NCBI GenBank assembly: GCA_002367375.1 | Contig: DFBR01000137.1 | Coordinates: 1-6,381, forward strand | Direction: 5' to 3' | Source of the DNA: Erythrobacter sp. UBA3075 | GTDB taxonomy: Bacteria; Pseudomonadota; Alphaproteobacteria; Sphingomonadales; Sphingomonadaceae | DNA length: 6,381 bases | Part shown: in pieces, positions 1-5,380 of the stretch | Layout: each line of letters begins with the position of its first letter | Position numbering within the stretch: position 1 is the stretch's first letter | The notes under the pieces: generated by a model | Database searches by the model: none | The model's input: the letters and a program-made list of their open reading frames with translations, nothing else | What the model was told of the DNA's origin: nothing | Translations under genes and position numbers: made by a program

Positions 1-474
1 TTGACCGACCGGCTGACCCGCGTGCTGGATGATGACAATCAGAGCTCGATTGCGGGTATATTGGCCAATACCGATGCGATCAGCGGCGATCTGGCACGCG
101 CATCACCCGAAATCGAAAATACGCTGAAAGAGCTTCAGGCGACCCTGAACCAGTCCACAGAAACGCTTGCCGCGTTTGAAGATACGCTGCGCTCTGTCGA
201 TGCGTTGATCGAAAATGACGGCGCGCAATTGTCCGAAGATCTGAGCGAAACGCTGGCATCGGCGCGCGGAGCGGCAGAGGCGCTGGAAGCCTCGCTTGAG
301 AATGTCGAGCCGCTCACCCGTCAGCTTTCGCAAGACACACTGCCGGCTGCCACGGCCACGCTGCGCGACTTGCGCTCTACCAGTACAAGCCTTCGCAATA
401 TGACGGAGCGGCTGGAGAACGAGGGAGCAGGATCGCTGCTGAGCGGCCCAGCCTTGCCGGATTACGAGCCTTGA
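1..474 (+). CDS. mlaD: MlaD/MCE-family lipid-transport protein, C-terminal part (5' end outside window)
   Basis: This is the 3' end of a gene that enters from the left edge. The TTG at position 1 is probably an internal Leu codon, not the true start. The 157 visible residues lack the MCE beta-barrel domain, which would lie upstream. They form a long acidic, helical, coiled-coil-like stretch (about residues 1-140) rich in Leu, Ala, Glu and Ser/Thr. The end is short and non-helical, with Leu-Pro-Asp-Tyr-Glu-Pro as the last residues. Such tails are typical of MCE proteins that bind or channel phospholipid in the periplasm with an MlaE permease and MlaF ATPase. The next gene, 13 bases downstream, is an ABC-transport auxiliary lipoprotein, the usual partner in this operon type, and this supports the call. 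The assignment rests on tail composition and neighbour, because the diagnostic domain is not visible. Confidence 0.72.
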   Translation: MTDRLTRVLDDDNQSSIAGILANTDAISGDLARASPEIENTLKELQATLNQSTETLAAFEDTLRSVDALIENDGAQLSEDLSETLASARGAAEALEASLENVEPLTRQLSQDTLPAATATLRDLRSTSTSLRNMTERLENEGAGSLLSGPALPDYEP

Positions 475-487
475 GAGTGAACGCCCG

Positions 488-1096
488 ATGAGATTGAAAG
501 CCATGCGCCATCGCACCGTCCGCCCCGCTTTTGCCGCTCTTGCTGCATTGGGCCTGCTGTCCGGCTGCATCAGCCTTGGCGCTGAACCGCCCGAGCAATT
601 GCTCACCCTGACATCTGCTGCCAGCGTTCCTGCGGGGGCTGCGAGCGAAGGCGAGGCCAGTGCTGCGCTGGCGGTACAAGTGCCGGGCGTTTCACAGCGG
701 CTGAACGTCAACCGCATTCCGGTGGTGACGTCGGACAGCTCGCTTGCCTATCTCGCCGATGCCTATTGGGTCGAGAAGCCTGCGCAATTGTTCCGTAATG
801 TCCTTGCCGAAACAATCCGCGCGAAAGGCAACCGCCTCGTCGCGAGCGGCGGGGAACTGGAATATGTCGCGCAGACGCAGCTTGCCGGCCAACTTTCCGC
901 TATGGATTACGATGCGGTGAGCGGCAGCGTCGTGGTGCGCTATGATGCAGTGCTGGAATTGCCCGATGGCCGCGTACTGACACGCCGGTTCGAGGAAACC
1001 GTTAGCGGCGTTCCCGCTGAAGCGGATGCCGTCGGCGCGGCGCTGAATGATGCGGCCAATACTGTGGCCGATCAGGTTGCGGAGTGGGTCGGCTAG
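488..1096 (+). CDS. ABC-type transport auxiliary lipoprotein (PqiC/MlaD-partner type)
   Basis: The product is a predicted outer-membrane or periplasmic lipoprotein of 202 residues. It has a basic N-terminus, a hydrophobic stretch (about residues 13-24) and a lipobox Leu-Ser-Gly-Cys with the lipidated Cys at residue 27. The mature part resembles the ABC_trans_aux family (PF03886): a segment reading VPGVSQRLNVNRIPVVT, then a Tyr-Leu-Ala-Asp-Ala-Tyr-Trp-Val-Glu-Lys-Pro motif near residue 95, then an alternating strand/helix domain ending in Ala-rich helix. Family members sit beside MCE/Mla ABC operons and are thought to help lipid transfer at the outer membrane. It follows the mlaD-like gene by 13 bases, so it is in the same operon. 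The ATG at 488 is preceded by a weak GAGAG at 473-477. Met6 (ATG at 503) is an alternative start that also keeps a usable signal peptide. The gene ends in the TAG it shares with the convergent gene. Confidence 0.85.
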   Translation: MRLKAMRHRTVRPAFAALAALGLLSGCISLGAEPPEQLLTLTSAASVPAGAASEGEASAALAVQVPGVSQRLNVNRIPVVTSDSSLAYLADAYWVEKPAQLFRNVLAETIRAKGNRLVASGGELEYVAQTQLAGQLSAMDYDAVSGSVVVRYDAVLELPDGRVLTRRFEETVSGVPAEADAVGAALNDAANTVADQVAEWVG

Positions 1097-1788
1097 ACCC
1101 GAACCGCTGCGGCAAATTGCGCCGCTTTCTGAAACGCCTCGAGCCGCTGCGCGCGGGTCTTTTCGGCCTCGGCATCCCAGCCCCAAAGCTCGGCCTGCCA
1201 GTCCTCTTCGCAATTGGCTGCGGTGAACAGCGCGGAAGCGTCGGCGCCATCTTCCAAAACTGCCAGCGGCACCACAAGCGAGGCCGCGAGCGAAGCGAGA
1301 GTTACGAGCGCGGCAATTGAAAAATCGTCTTCGCCTTGCAACCGGCCGCGCAAGGCGGCGATGGTTTCATCGGTCTGCGGGCGATGGACGATGCCGCTTA
1401 CGCGCACCAGCTTAACCTCGTGGTGCGCTTCGCAGGCGGTGACGAGCGGTTCCCACATTTCCTGCTGACGGGCAAAGATCGGCTGATCGGGATCGGCGCG
1501 GTAGCACAGCGTATCCGTTCCAGCGTAGCCCAGCAGCTTGGCAACCGCCGCAGCGCGGCCGGGCCGCACGATGTCGAGGGCGAAATCGGCGAGGTCGCGA
1601 AAGACGAAACTCCGGGAGTCAATCTCCTCACCCTGCCTGCGCCATTCCTCGGCGAGCAATTGCGCTGCGGCGTTCGTCGGCACCACCTGTTCGCCGCCCA
1701 ATTGCGTGCGCAGCGGCCGCTCGTCGAGCGTGACCTGCCAGCCTCCATCGACCTCGGTGAGCGCAACATTCTTGTAGAAACGCTTCAT
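1093..1788 (-). CDS. ATP12-family F1-ATPase assembly chaperone
   Basis: This 231-residue protein matches the ATP12 family (PF07542), which binds the F1 alpha subunit and assists assembly of the ATP synthase catalytic head; it occurs in mitochondria and alphaproteobacteria. Visible family signatures, in order, are LDERPLRT (21-28), LAEEWRRQGEEID (45-57), TDTLCYRAD (91-99) followed by Gln-rich sequence and Trp112-Glu-Pro-Leu, a hydrophobic Ala/Leu-rich helix (157-178), and an acidic Trp-rich C-terminal motif containing EEDWQAELWGWDAEAE (194-209). There is no signal peptide, so it is cytoplasmic. The length is normal for bacterial members. The start ATG overlaps the stop of the upstream gene in an ATGA arrangement (1785-1788), and no Shine-Dalgarno sequence is evident just before it, so translation probably depends on coupling. 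It is the last gene of the minus-strand operon. Its TAG stop lies in the CTAG shared with the convergent lipoprotein gene. Confidence 0.93.
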   Translation of the reverse strand: MKRFYKNVALTEVDGGWQVTLDERPLRTQLGGEQVVPTNAAAQLLAEEWRRQGEEIDSRSFVFRDLADFALDIVRPGRAAAVAKLLGYAGTDTLCYRADPDQPIFARQQEMWEPLVTACEAHHEVKLVRVSGIVHRPQTDETIAALRGRLQGEDDFSIAALVTLASLAASLVVPLAVLEDGADASALFTAANCEEDWQAELWGWDAEAEKTRAQRLEAFQKAAQFAAAVRV

Positions 1789-2003
1789 TCGGGAGGGCTT
1801 TTCCAGCGGCGGGCAACCATGACAGGGAGGAAGAAAAATTCGAACAGGCCAATCAGCAGCAGGCCGATGCCCAGCACTGGTGGTCCGGAAACCGAACCAC
1901 TCAGCACGACCATGCCGCCAAGGATAAAGAGCAATCCGCCCAAGCGGATCAGCTGCAGCATCATCCAGCGGGCTTTTGCGGGGTCGGCTTCCTGATTAGC
2001 CAT
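1785..2003 (-). CDS. small two-helix membrane protein, unknown function
   Basis: I do not recognise this 72-residue protein. It starts with a hydrophilic segment (residues 1-13, Met-Ala-Asn-Gln-Glu onward). Two hydrophobic helices follow, at about 17-36 and 42-63, separated by a short Gly/Ser/Pro turn. It ends in a short basic tail (Arg-Arg-Trp-Lys), consistent with an inner-membrane hairpin. The frame stays open upstream to 2105, but I place the start at 2003. There an ATG follows a good Shine-Dalgarno GGAGG (plus-strand 2013-2017) with nine bases of spacing, and the sequence upstream of it reads as Arg/Trp-rich out-of-frame phosphatase code. It overlaps the phosphatase gene by 8 bases and the ATP12 gene by 4 bases, so it is co-translated with both. 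Being next to ATP12 could hint at a link to ATP synthase, but nothing in the sequence shows this. Confidence 0.8.
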   Translation of the reverse strand: MANQEADPAKARWMMLQLIRLGGLLFILGGMVVLSGSVSGPPVLGIGLLLIGLFEFFFLPVMVARRWKSPPE

Positions 2004-2655
2004 TGAGCAACGCCTCCAACTCGGCCGCATCCTGCGCCACGCTACGCGCTCCTGCGGCCAACAATTCATCCGCTTCGTGATAGCCCCACGCAACACCGAT
2101 AGCATGCGTGCCCGCTTCGGCGGCCATCTGCATGTCGTAAACCGTGTCGCCGATCATGAATGTGTTGGCAGGGGCGGCCAGCACATCATCCATCGCCGCC
2201 TGCAACATTGCTGGATGGGGCTTTGATGGGTGACGATCAGCGGTGTGGGTGGCGGCGAACAGGTCGCTCAAGCCGTTGGCGCTGAGCGTCGCGGCAAGAC
2301 CGCGATCAGATTTGCCGGTCGCCACCGCGAGCGTCCAGTCGGCTGCATGGAGCCGGTGAAGAAGGTCTACGATCCCGTCGAATAACGGTTCGCGCAAGGA
2401 GCCATCCTCGCGCGATTGGCGGAAGGCGATCTTGTAAGCCTGCACCACCTCGGCGCGCTGCTCTGCCGCGGCATCGGGCGCGAGCTGCCGCACCGCCTGC
2501 GGTAAGCTCAATCCGACAATACGGCGAACCTGCGCGCGCGGAGGGGTTGCAAGACCAGCTTGGGCAAAGGCTGCGTCCATCGCATGGCACACGCCCGCTT
2601 GACCGTCGGACAAAGTGCCGTCGCAATCGAACACCGCGAGGCGGATGGCGCTCAT
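1996..2655 (-). CDS. HAD-superfamily phosphatase (phosphoglycolate phosphatase-like)
   Basis: The product is a 219-residue cytoplasmic HAD hydrolase with all four catalytic motifs. Motif I is Asp10-Cys-Asp12-Gly-Thr, with Asp10 as nucleophile and Asp12 as acid/base. Motif II is Val-Ala-Thr113-Gly-Lys. Motif III is Lys145 in Ser-Lys-Pro-His-Pro. Motif IV is Gly-Asp170-Thr-Val-Tyr-Asp174, which binds Mg2+. A helical cap lies between motifs I and II (about residues 16-90), the C1 cap of the Gph/beta-phosphoglucomutase branch. It is expected to remove phosphate from small metabolites such as 2-phosphoglycolate or to act on pyrophosphate, but the substrate cannot be read from sequence. Its start overlaps the upstream pseudouridine synthase stop as ATGA (2652-2655), and its end overlaps the small membrane gene by 8 bases. 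Only a weak, distant AAGG precedes the start, which suggests coupled translation. The symbol gph is possible but not secure. Confidence 0.92.
   Translation of the reverse strand: MSAIRLAVFDCDGTLSDGQAGVCHAMDAAFAQAGLATPPRAQVRRIVGLSLPQAVRQLAPDAAAEQRAEVVQAYKIAFRQSREDGSLREPLFDGIVDLLHRLHAADWTLAVATGKSDRGLAATLSANGLSDLFAATHTADRHPSKPHPAMLQAAMDDVLAAPANTFMIGDTVYDMQMAAEAGTHAIGVAWGYHEADELLAAGARSVAQDAAELEALLNG
2013..2017 (-). promoter_or_regulatory. Shine-Dalgarno site that sets the start of the small membrane protein
   Basis: On the minus strand this reads GGAGG, nine bases before the ATG at 2003, inside the last codons of the phosphatase gene. It is the clearest ribosome-binding site among the internal junctions of this operon. 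It decides in favour of the 2003 start over the longer open frame beginning at 2105. Confidence 0.7.
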
Positions 2656-3830
2656 TTGCGCGGAGCCTTGGGCTTTCCGGCCGTAGGCCTGCGCACACCG
2701 CGCTTTCTCCCGCCTTCGGTTCCGCGACCCTTGCGCTCTCCGCGCCGTGCCTTGCGATATTGCTTGGCGTGGGCCTTGGCCGCCTGCTTTTTCTCGGCCT
2801 TGTTGCGTTCTGGCGGAGGCGTAGCGATCGGGCTGGCATCGCTGAGCGCAATGTCGAAGCCCAGATGATCCATGGTCTGCGCGAAATGTTCGGGCAGATC
2901 GGCAGTTACATCCAGCGTCTCGCCCTTGGGCGCATCGATAATCAGACGGCGCGCGTGCAGATGCATCTTGCGGCTGACGCTGCCGGTCAGGAAGGCATCC
3001 TGCCCGCCATATTTGCCGTCACCCACAATAGGATGACCGATAGCTGCAAGGTGGACGCGCAACTGGTGCGTGCGCCCGGTAAAGGGCTGCAATTCGACCC
3101 ATGCGGCGGCATTGCCCGCGCGCTCAACAACGCGGTAGACCGTGCGCGCCGGCTGGCCGCCTTCCATATCGACATGCATTTTCTCGCCGCCGGTGCCGGG
3201 TTGTTTCGACAGCGGCGCATCGATCGTCCCCTCGTGCACTTCGGGAACCCCGACAACCAGTGCCCAATAGATCTTCTTGGCGCTGCGACCGGAAAACCGT
3301 TTCGAGAAAAACGCGGCGCTGCCTGCGGTGCGGGCGACCAGCAACACGCCGGAAGTGTCCTTGTCGAGCCGGTGGACAAGGCGCGGACGCTGCTCGTCCT
3401 CTCCGGCATAGGCATCGAGCAATCCGTCGACATGGCGCGTGGTCTTGGTGCCGCCCTGTGTGGCGAGGCCGGGCGGCTTGTTAATCACCAGCGCGGATTT
3501 GGTCCGCGTGATGAGCATACCTTCGGCCAGCGATTCTTCTTCCGCCGTCAGTTCGGCTCGCTCACGCTTGGTGCGGGCGCGGTCTTCTCCGCCGGGCGGA
3601 ACGCGCAGGACTTGCCCTTCTGCCAGCCGATCATCGACCTTGGCGCGCTTGCCATCAACACGGATCTGGCCCGTGCGCGCCCAGCGGCTGACCGTGCCGA
3701 AGCCGATTTGCGGCAAGTGGCGCTTGAACCAGCGGTCCAGCCGCACGCCCTCATCATCCGCCTCAACAGTGAATTGGCGGACTTGGTCTTTGGCCTGATC
3801 GGTGCCCTTGTCGATGCTACCCTCGCTCAT
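2652..3830 (-). CDS. rluC: RluC/RluD-family 23S rRNA pseudouridine synthase with basic C-terminal tail
   Basis: This 392-residue enzyme converts specific uridines of rRNA to pseudouridine. An S4-like RNA-binding domain occupies about residues 18-80 (Arg-Leu-Asp-Arg-Trp-Phe near 30-35). The catalytic domain follows: a Val-Ile-Asn-Lys-Pro-Pro-Gly motif (115-121), HRLDKDTSG with catalytic Asp156 (153-161), the Gly-Arg-Thr-His-Gln-Leu-Arg-Val-His motif (252-260) and a Gly-Asp-Gly-Lys-Tyr-Gly-Gly segment (270-276). Residues about 340-392 form a Lys/Arg/Ala/Gly-rich, probably disordered tail. This makes the protein some 70 residues longer than the roughly 320-residue E. coli RluC. The RluC/RluD family is clear, but the target uridines (RluC 955/2504/2580 type or others) are inferred from the best-known relative. 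The start overlaps the crcB stop as ATGA with no Shine-Dalgarno, so it is coupled to crcB; its own stop overlaps the HAD gene start. Confidence 0.93.
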   Translation of the reverse strand: MSEGSIDKGTDQAKDQVRQFTVEADDEGVRLDRWFKRHLPQIGFGTVSRWARTGQIRVDGKRAKVDDRLAEGQVLRVPPGGEDRARTKRERAELTAEEESLAEGMLITRTKSALVINKPPGLATQGGTKTTRHVDGLLDAYAGEDEQRPRLVHRLDKDTSGVLLVARTAGSAAFFSKRFSGRSAKKIYWALVVGVPEVHEGTIDAPLSKQPGTGGEKMHVDMEGGQPARTVYRVVERAGNAAAWVELQPFTGRTHQLRVHLAAIGHPIVGDGKYGGQDAFLTGSVSRKMHLHARRLIIDAPKGETLDVTADLPEHFAQTMDHLGFDIALSDASPIATPPPERNKAEKKQAAKAHAKQYRKARRGERKGRGTEGGRKRGVRRPTAGKPKAPRK

Positions 3831-4240
3831 GCGAACAACCGCGTCATGGCCAGACCAAACACAAATCCGGTCACGCCAAGGCCGACCGAAAGCATCAGGT
3901 AAATTGCCGCCATGCCCACTTGCCCGCGCTGGATCAGCATCGCGAGTTCAAGGCTGAAGGCGCTGAATGTGGTGAAACCTCCCAGCAGGCCAACGCCCAG
4001 CAAGAGCCGCAGCCCCTCGGCATTTTCGGGCGCACTACGCACCAGCCAGCCTGCCAGCAAGCCCATCAGCAGACTGCCGAGCATGTTGACCGCCAGCGTG
4101 GCAAATGGAAACACACTGATGATAGGCACGCCCATCCAGGCGGTCATCAACCGGCCAAGCTGGTAGCGTGCCAGCGCGCCGATTCCGCCGCCAAGGGCGA
4201 CCATCAGCGAGGCGTATAATTGCGGGGTGGAATTGGACAT
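3827..4240 (-). CDS. crcB: CrcB/Fluc fluoride ion channel
   Basis: The product is a 137-residue inner-membrane protein of the CrcB/Fluc family, which works as a dual-topology dimer and lets cytoplasmic fluoride leave the cell. It has four predicted membrane segments at about residues 10-28, 42-66, 77-101 and 110-135. Family motifs are present: Gly-Gly-Gly-Ile-Gly-Ala-Leu-Ala-Arg-Tyr (17-26), Phe-Pro-Phe-Ala-Thr-Leu-Ala-Val-Asn52 with the pore Asn, and Gly-Gly-Phe-Thr-Thr-Phe-Ser-Ala-Phe (87-95), with Phe92 and Phe95 likely the pore phenylalanines. Length is typical. It is first in the five-gene minus-strand operon and its ATG has a good Shine-Dalgarno (AAGAGG, six bases away). Its stop overlaps the start of the pseudouridine synthase gene. 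I see no fluoride riboswitch upstream, so expression is probably not controlled by that RNA. Confidence 0.96.
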   Translation of the reverse strand: MSNSTPQLYASLMVALGGGIGALARYQLGRLMTAWMGVPIISVFPFATLAVNMLGSLLMGLLAGWLVRSAPENAEGLRLLLGVGLLGGFTTFSAFSLELAMLIQRGQVGMAAIYLMLSVGLGVTGFVFGLAMTRLFA

Positions 4241-4246
4241 GGCGCG

Positions 4247-4252
4247 CCTCTT
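4247..4252 (-). promoter_or_regulatory. ribosome-binding site of crcB
   Basis: On the minus strand this reads AAGAGG, six bases before the crcB ATG (4238-4240). It is the entry point for ribosomes on the whole five-gene minus-strand operon. Two of the four downstream starts (the pseudouridine synthase and ATP12 genes) show no Shine-Dalgarno, and the HAD gene has only a weak one. Confidence 0.65.
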
Positions 4253-4337
4253 AGCCGCTGGGCGCGCGCTGCGGAAGGCGAAAGGCGCAGTCTTGCTTGC
4301 TTTTCCTACACGATTCGCATATCTGCGCCCACAGCGA

Positions 4338-4360
4338 GCCGATCCGGTTACGGATTCGGC
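4338..4360. repeat. hairpin in the crcB/rpsU divergent region
   Basis: GCCGATCCG (4338-4346) can pair with CGGATTCGGC (4351-4360) to give a nine-pair stem with one bulged T and a four-base loop (GTTA). A T-rich stretch (4365-4372) follows on the plus strand. On the minus strand it lies in the upstream region or leader of crcB. It could be a terminator of plus-strand antisense transcription, a leader structure or a protein-binding site. The sequence alone does not decide which. Confidence 0.45.
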
Positions 4361-4420
4361 CCAATTGTTTTTGGAAAATACGGTGCCTCCCGCGCCTTGA
4401 TCCGCGGGCTCTGATCGTTT

Positions 4421-4429
4421 TGATATATT
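4421..4429 (+). promoter_or_regulatory. rpsU: probable extended -10 promoter element of rpsU
   Basis: TGA followed by TATATT (4424-4429) matches five of six bases of the bacterial -10 consensus and carries the TGn extension. No good -35 lies 16-18 bases upstream; the nearest TTGATC (4397-4402) is 21 bases away. The extended -10 could compensate. Transcription would start near 4436, leaving a leader of only about ten bases before the rpsU ATG. It would also leave the AAGG at 4431-4434 outside the transcript, so the true start site may be further upstream. Confidence 0.4.
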
Positions 4430-4446
4430 GAAGGTAGCTTGGTTTT

Positions 4447-4653
4447 ATGCAGATCATCGTCCGCGATAACAATGTCGAACAGGCCCTGCGCGCGCTCAAG
4501 AAGAAGCTGCAGCGTGAAGGCGTGTATCGTGAGATGAAGCTGCGTCGCCACTATGAAAAGCCCAGCGAAAAGCGCGCTCGCGAAAAGGCTGCTGCCGTGC
4601 GCCGCGCCCGCAAGCTGGAGCGTAAACGTATGGAACGTGACGGCATCAAGTAA
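4447..4653 (+). CDS. rpsU: 30S ribosomal protein S21
   Basis: The product is a 68-residue, strongly basic protein of the small ribosomal subunit, where S21 sits near the 3' end of 16S rRNA and helps translation initiation. The N-terminus ([13 protein letters not shown]) and the middle stretch from Arg-Glu-Met-Lys to Arg-Arg-His-Tyr-Glu-Lys-Pro (residues 28-39) are hallmarks of the family. The Lys/Arg/Ala-rich C-terminal helix (40-68) fits alphaproteobacterial S21 length. It stands alone between a divergent promoter region and an intrinsic terminator, so it is probably a single-gene transcript. The Shine-Dalgarno is poor: AAGG (4431-4434) lies 12 bases from the ATG. Confidence 0.97.
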   Translation: MQIIVRDNNVEQALRALKKKLQREGVYREMKLRRHYEKPSEKRAREKAAAVRRARKLERKRMERDGIK

Positions 4654-4660
4654 GCGGCTC

Positions 4661-4673
4661 CCGGTATAACCGG
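4661..4673. repeat. short inverted repeat after rpsU
   Basis: CCGGT-ATA-ACCGG forms a perfect five-base-pair inverted repeat with a three-base loop, starting eight bases after the rpsU stop. It has no T tract, and the strong terminator lies 36 bases further on. It may stabilise the 3' end of the rpsU mRNA or may be chance. Confidence 0.25.
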
Positions 4674-4708
4674 ACCAGTCAAGCTTGAAAGCTCGGCACT
4701 GCTAAGCC

Positions 4709-4748
4709 AAAGGGGCGTGGAAAGTAATTTCCGCGCCCCTTTGCTTTG
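4709..4748 (+). terminator. strong intrinsic terminator after rpsU
   Basis: The arms AAAGGGGCGTGGAAA (4709-4723) and TTTCCGCGCCCCTTT (4728-4742) pair over 15 positions with a single T-G wobble, around a four-base GTAA loop. The stem has a GC-rich core and A/T ends, followed by GCTTTG with a short T run. It should end rpsU transcription, so the FKBP gene probably has its own promoter in 4743-4788; no convincing one is visible there. The A run before the left arm could also allow some function on the other strand. Confidence 0.88.
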
Positions 4749-4788
4749 CGCGTTCGGGCCGCAATCCAATTAGACAGGACTTATCTCC

Positions 4789-5376
4789 ATGGCCGAAGTC
4801 ACCCGCGTACCACTCCAGCCGATCGCCAAGGGATCGCTGCTGAAACTCTGGCTAGGCGTTCTTGTCGCTGTGCTGGTTGCCGCAGGCATCGCCTGGGCTG
4901 CCATGCCCAAGGGTGTGACGGTGGACACGATCACAGCGGGCGAGGGTGCCAATCCGACCGAGGACAGCGTCGTATTCGTCGATTATGTCGGCACGCTCGA
5001 CAATGGCGAAGAATTCGACCGATCCCCGCCCTCGATGCAATTGCCGCCAGAAATCGCCGCCATCATTCCGGCCGGTGTGCCGATGCCACTGGACGCAGTC
5101 GTTCCGGGCTTTGCCGAGGGCCTGATGCAGACCCAAGAAGGCGGCGTCTACAAAATCGAAATACCCTCCGAAATGGGATATGGCGATGAATCGCCCCCCG
5201 GCTCGGACATTCCCGCAGGCGCGGATCTGACCTTCGATGTCACCGTGAACAAGGTGATGACGCGGGAGGAGTTCGATGAGCTTGCCGGGCAGGTGCAAAT
5301 GCTGATGATGCAGGCGCAGATGGAAGGGCAGAACGGTGAAGGTGGTCCGGGCGCACCCACTGCGCCACCGGAATAA
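4789..5376 (+). CDS. membrane-anchored FKBP-type peptidyl-prolyl isomerase
   Basis: The product has 195 residues. A short cytoplasmic start (1-16) precedes one uncleaved hydrophobic helix (about 17-38), so the catalytic domain should face the periplasm. The FKBP domain (about 43-156) shows Val-Asp-Tyr66-Val-Gly-Thr-Leu, Glu-Glu-Phe76-Asp77-Arg-Ser, Val-Val-Pro-Gly-Phe108, Met-Gly-Tyr131-Gly-Asp, Ile-Pro-Ala (141-143) and Phe149. These fit the FK506-binding pocket pattern, with Phe where human FKBP12 has Trp59. Between the Phe-Asp motif and Val-Val-Pro-Gly-Phe there is a Pro/Ile/Ala-rich segment (about 82-100) that looks longer than usual. The tail (165-195) is rich in Met, Gln, Gly and Pro. 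It should catalyse proline isomerisation during folding of envelope proteins. AGGA at 4776-4779, nine bases before the ATG, supports the start. The DUF4153 gene follows after four bases, suggesting one operon. Confidence 0.92.
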   Translation: MAEVTRVPLQPIAKGSLLKLWLGVLVAVLVAAGIAWAAMPKGVTVDTITAGEGANPTEDSVVFVDYVGTLDNGEEFDRSPPSMQLPPEIAAIIPAGVPMPLDAVVPGFAEGLMQTQEGGVYKIEIPSEMGYGDESPPGSDIPAGADLTFDVTVNKVMTREEFDELAGQVQMLMMQAQMEGQNGEGGPGAPTAPPE

Positions 5377-5380
5377 GATC

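Noticed and set aside
1..3. TTG at the first base as the start of the MlaD-like protein
   Set aside because: The protein lacks the MCE domain and begins in the middle of a helical region, so the frame almost certainly continues upstream of the window.
593..604. Twelve-base perfect palindrome GAGCAATTGCTC
   Set aside because: It lies inside the lipoprotein coding region and reads as ordinary codons (Glu-Gln-Leu-Leu). Nothing else suggests an operator there.
103..717. 204-codon open frame on the minus strand
   Set aside because: It is antisense to the MlaD tail and the lipoprotein signal peptide, with Arg/Cys-rich low-quality translation and no domain.
1785..2105. Longer version of the small membrane protein starting at 2105
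   Set aside because: The extra 34 residues are Arg/Trp-rich out-of-frame phosphatase sequence. A proper ATG with GGAGG at the right distance exists at 2003.
2547..3902. 451-codon open frame on the plus strand, antisense to the pseudouridine synthase
   Set aside because: It is a GC-rich shadow of a gene with clear catalytic motifs. Its translation has no recognisable domain and it also runs across the HAD and crcB gene ends.
4241..4446. Fluoride riboswitch upstream of crcB
   Set aside because: Read on the minus strand, I could not find the conserved GGNGATGG-type start or the matching later pairing elements; what is there is a simple bulged hairpin.
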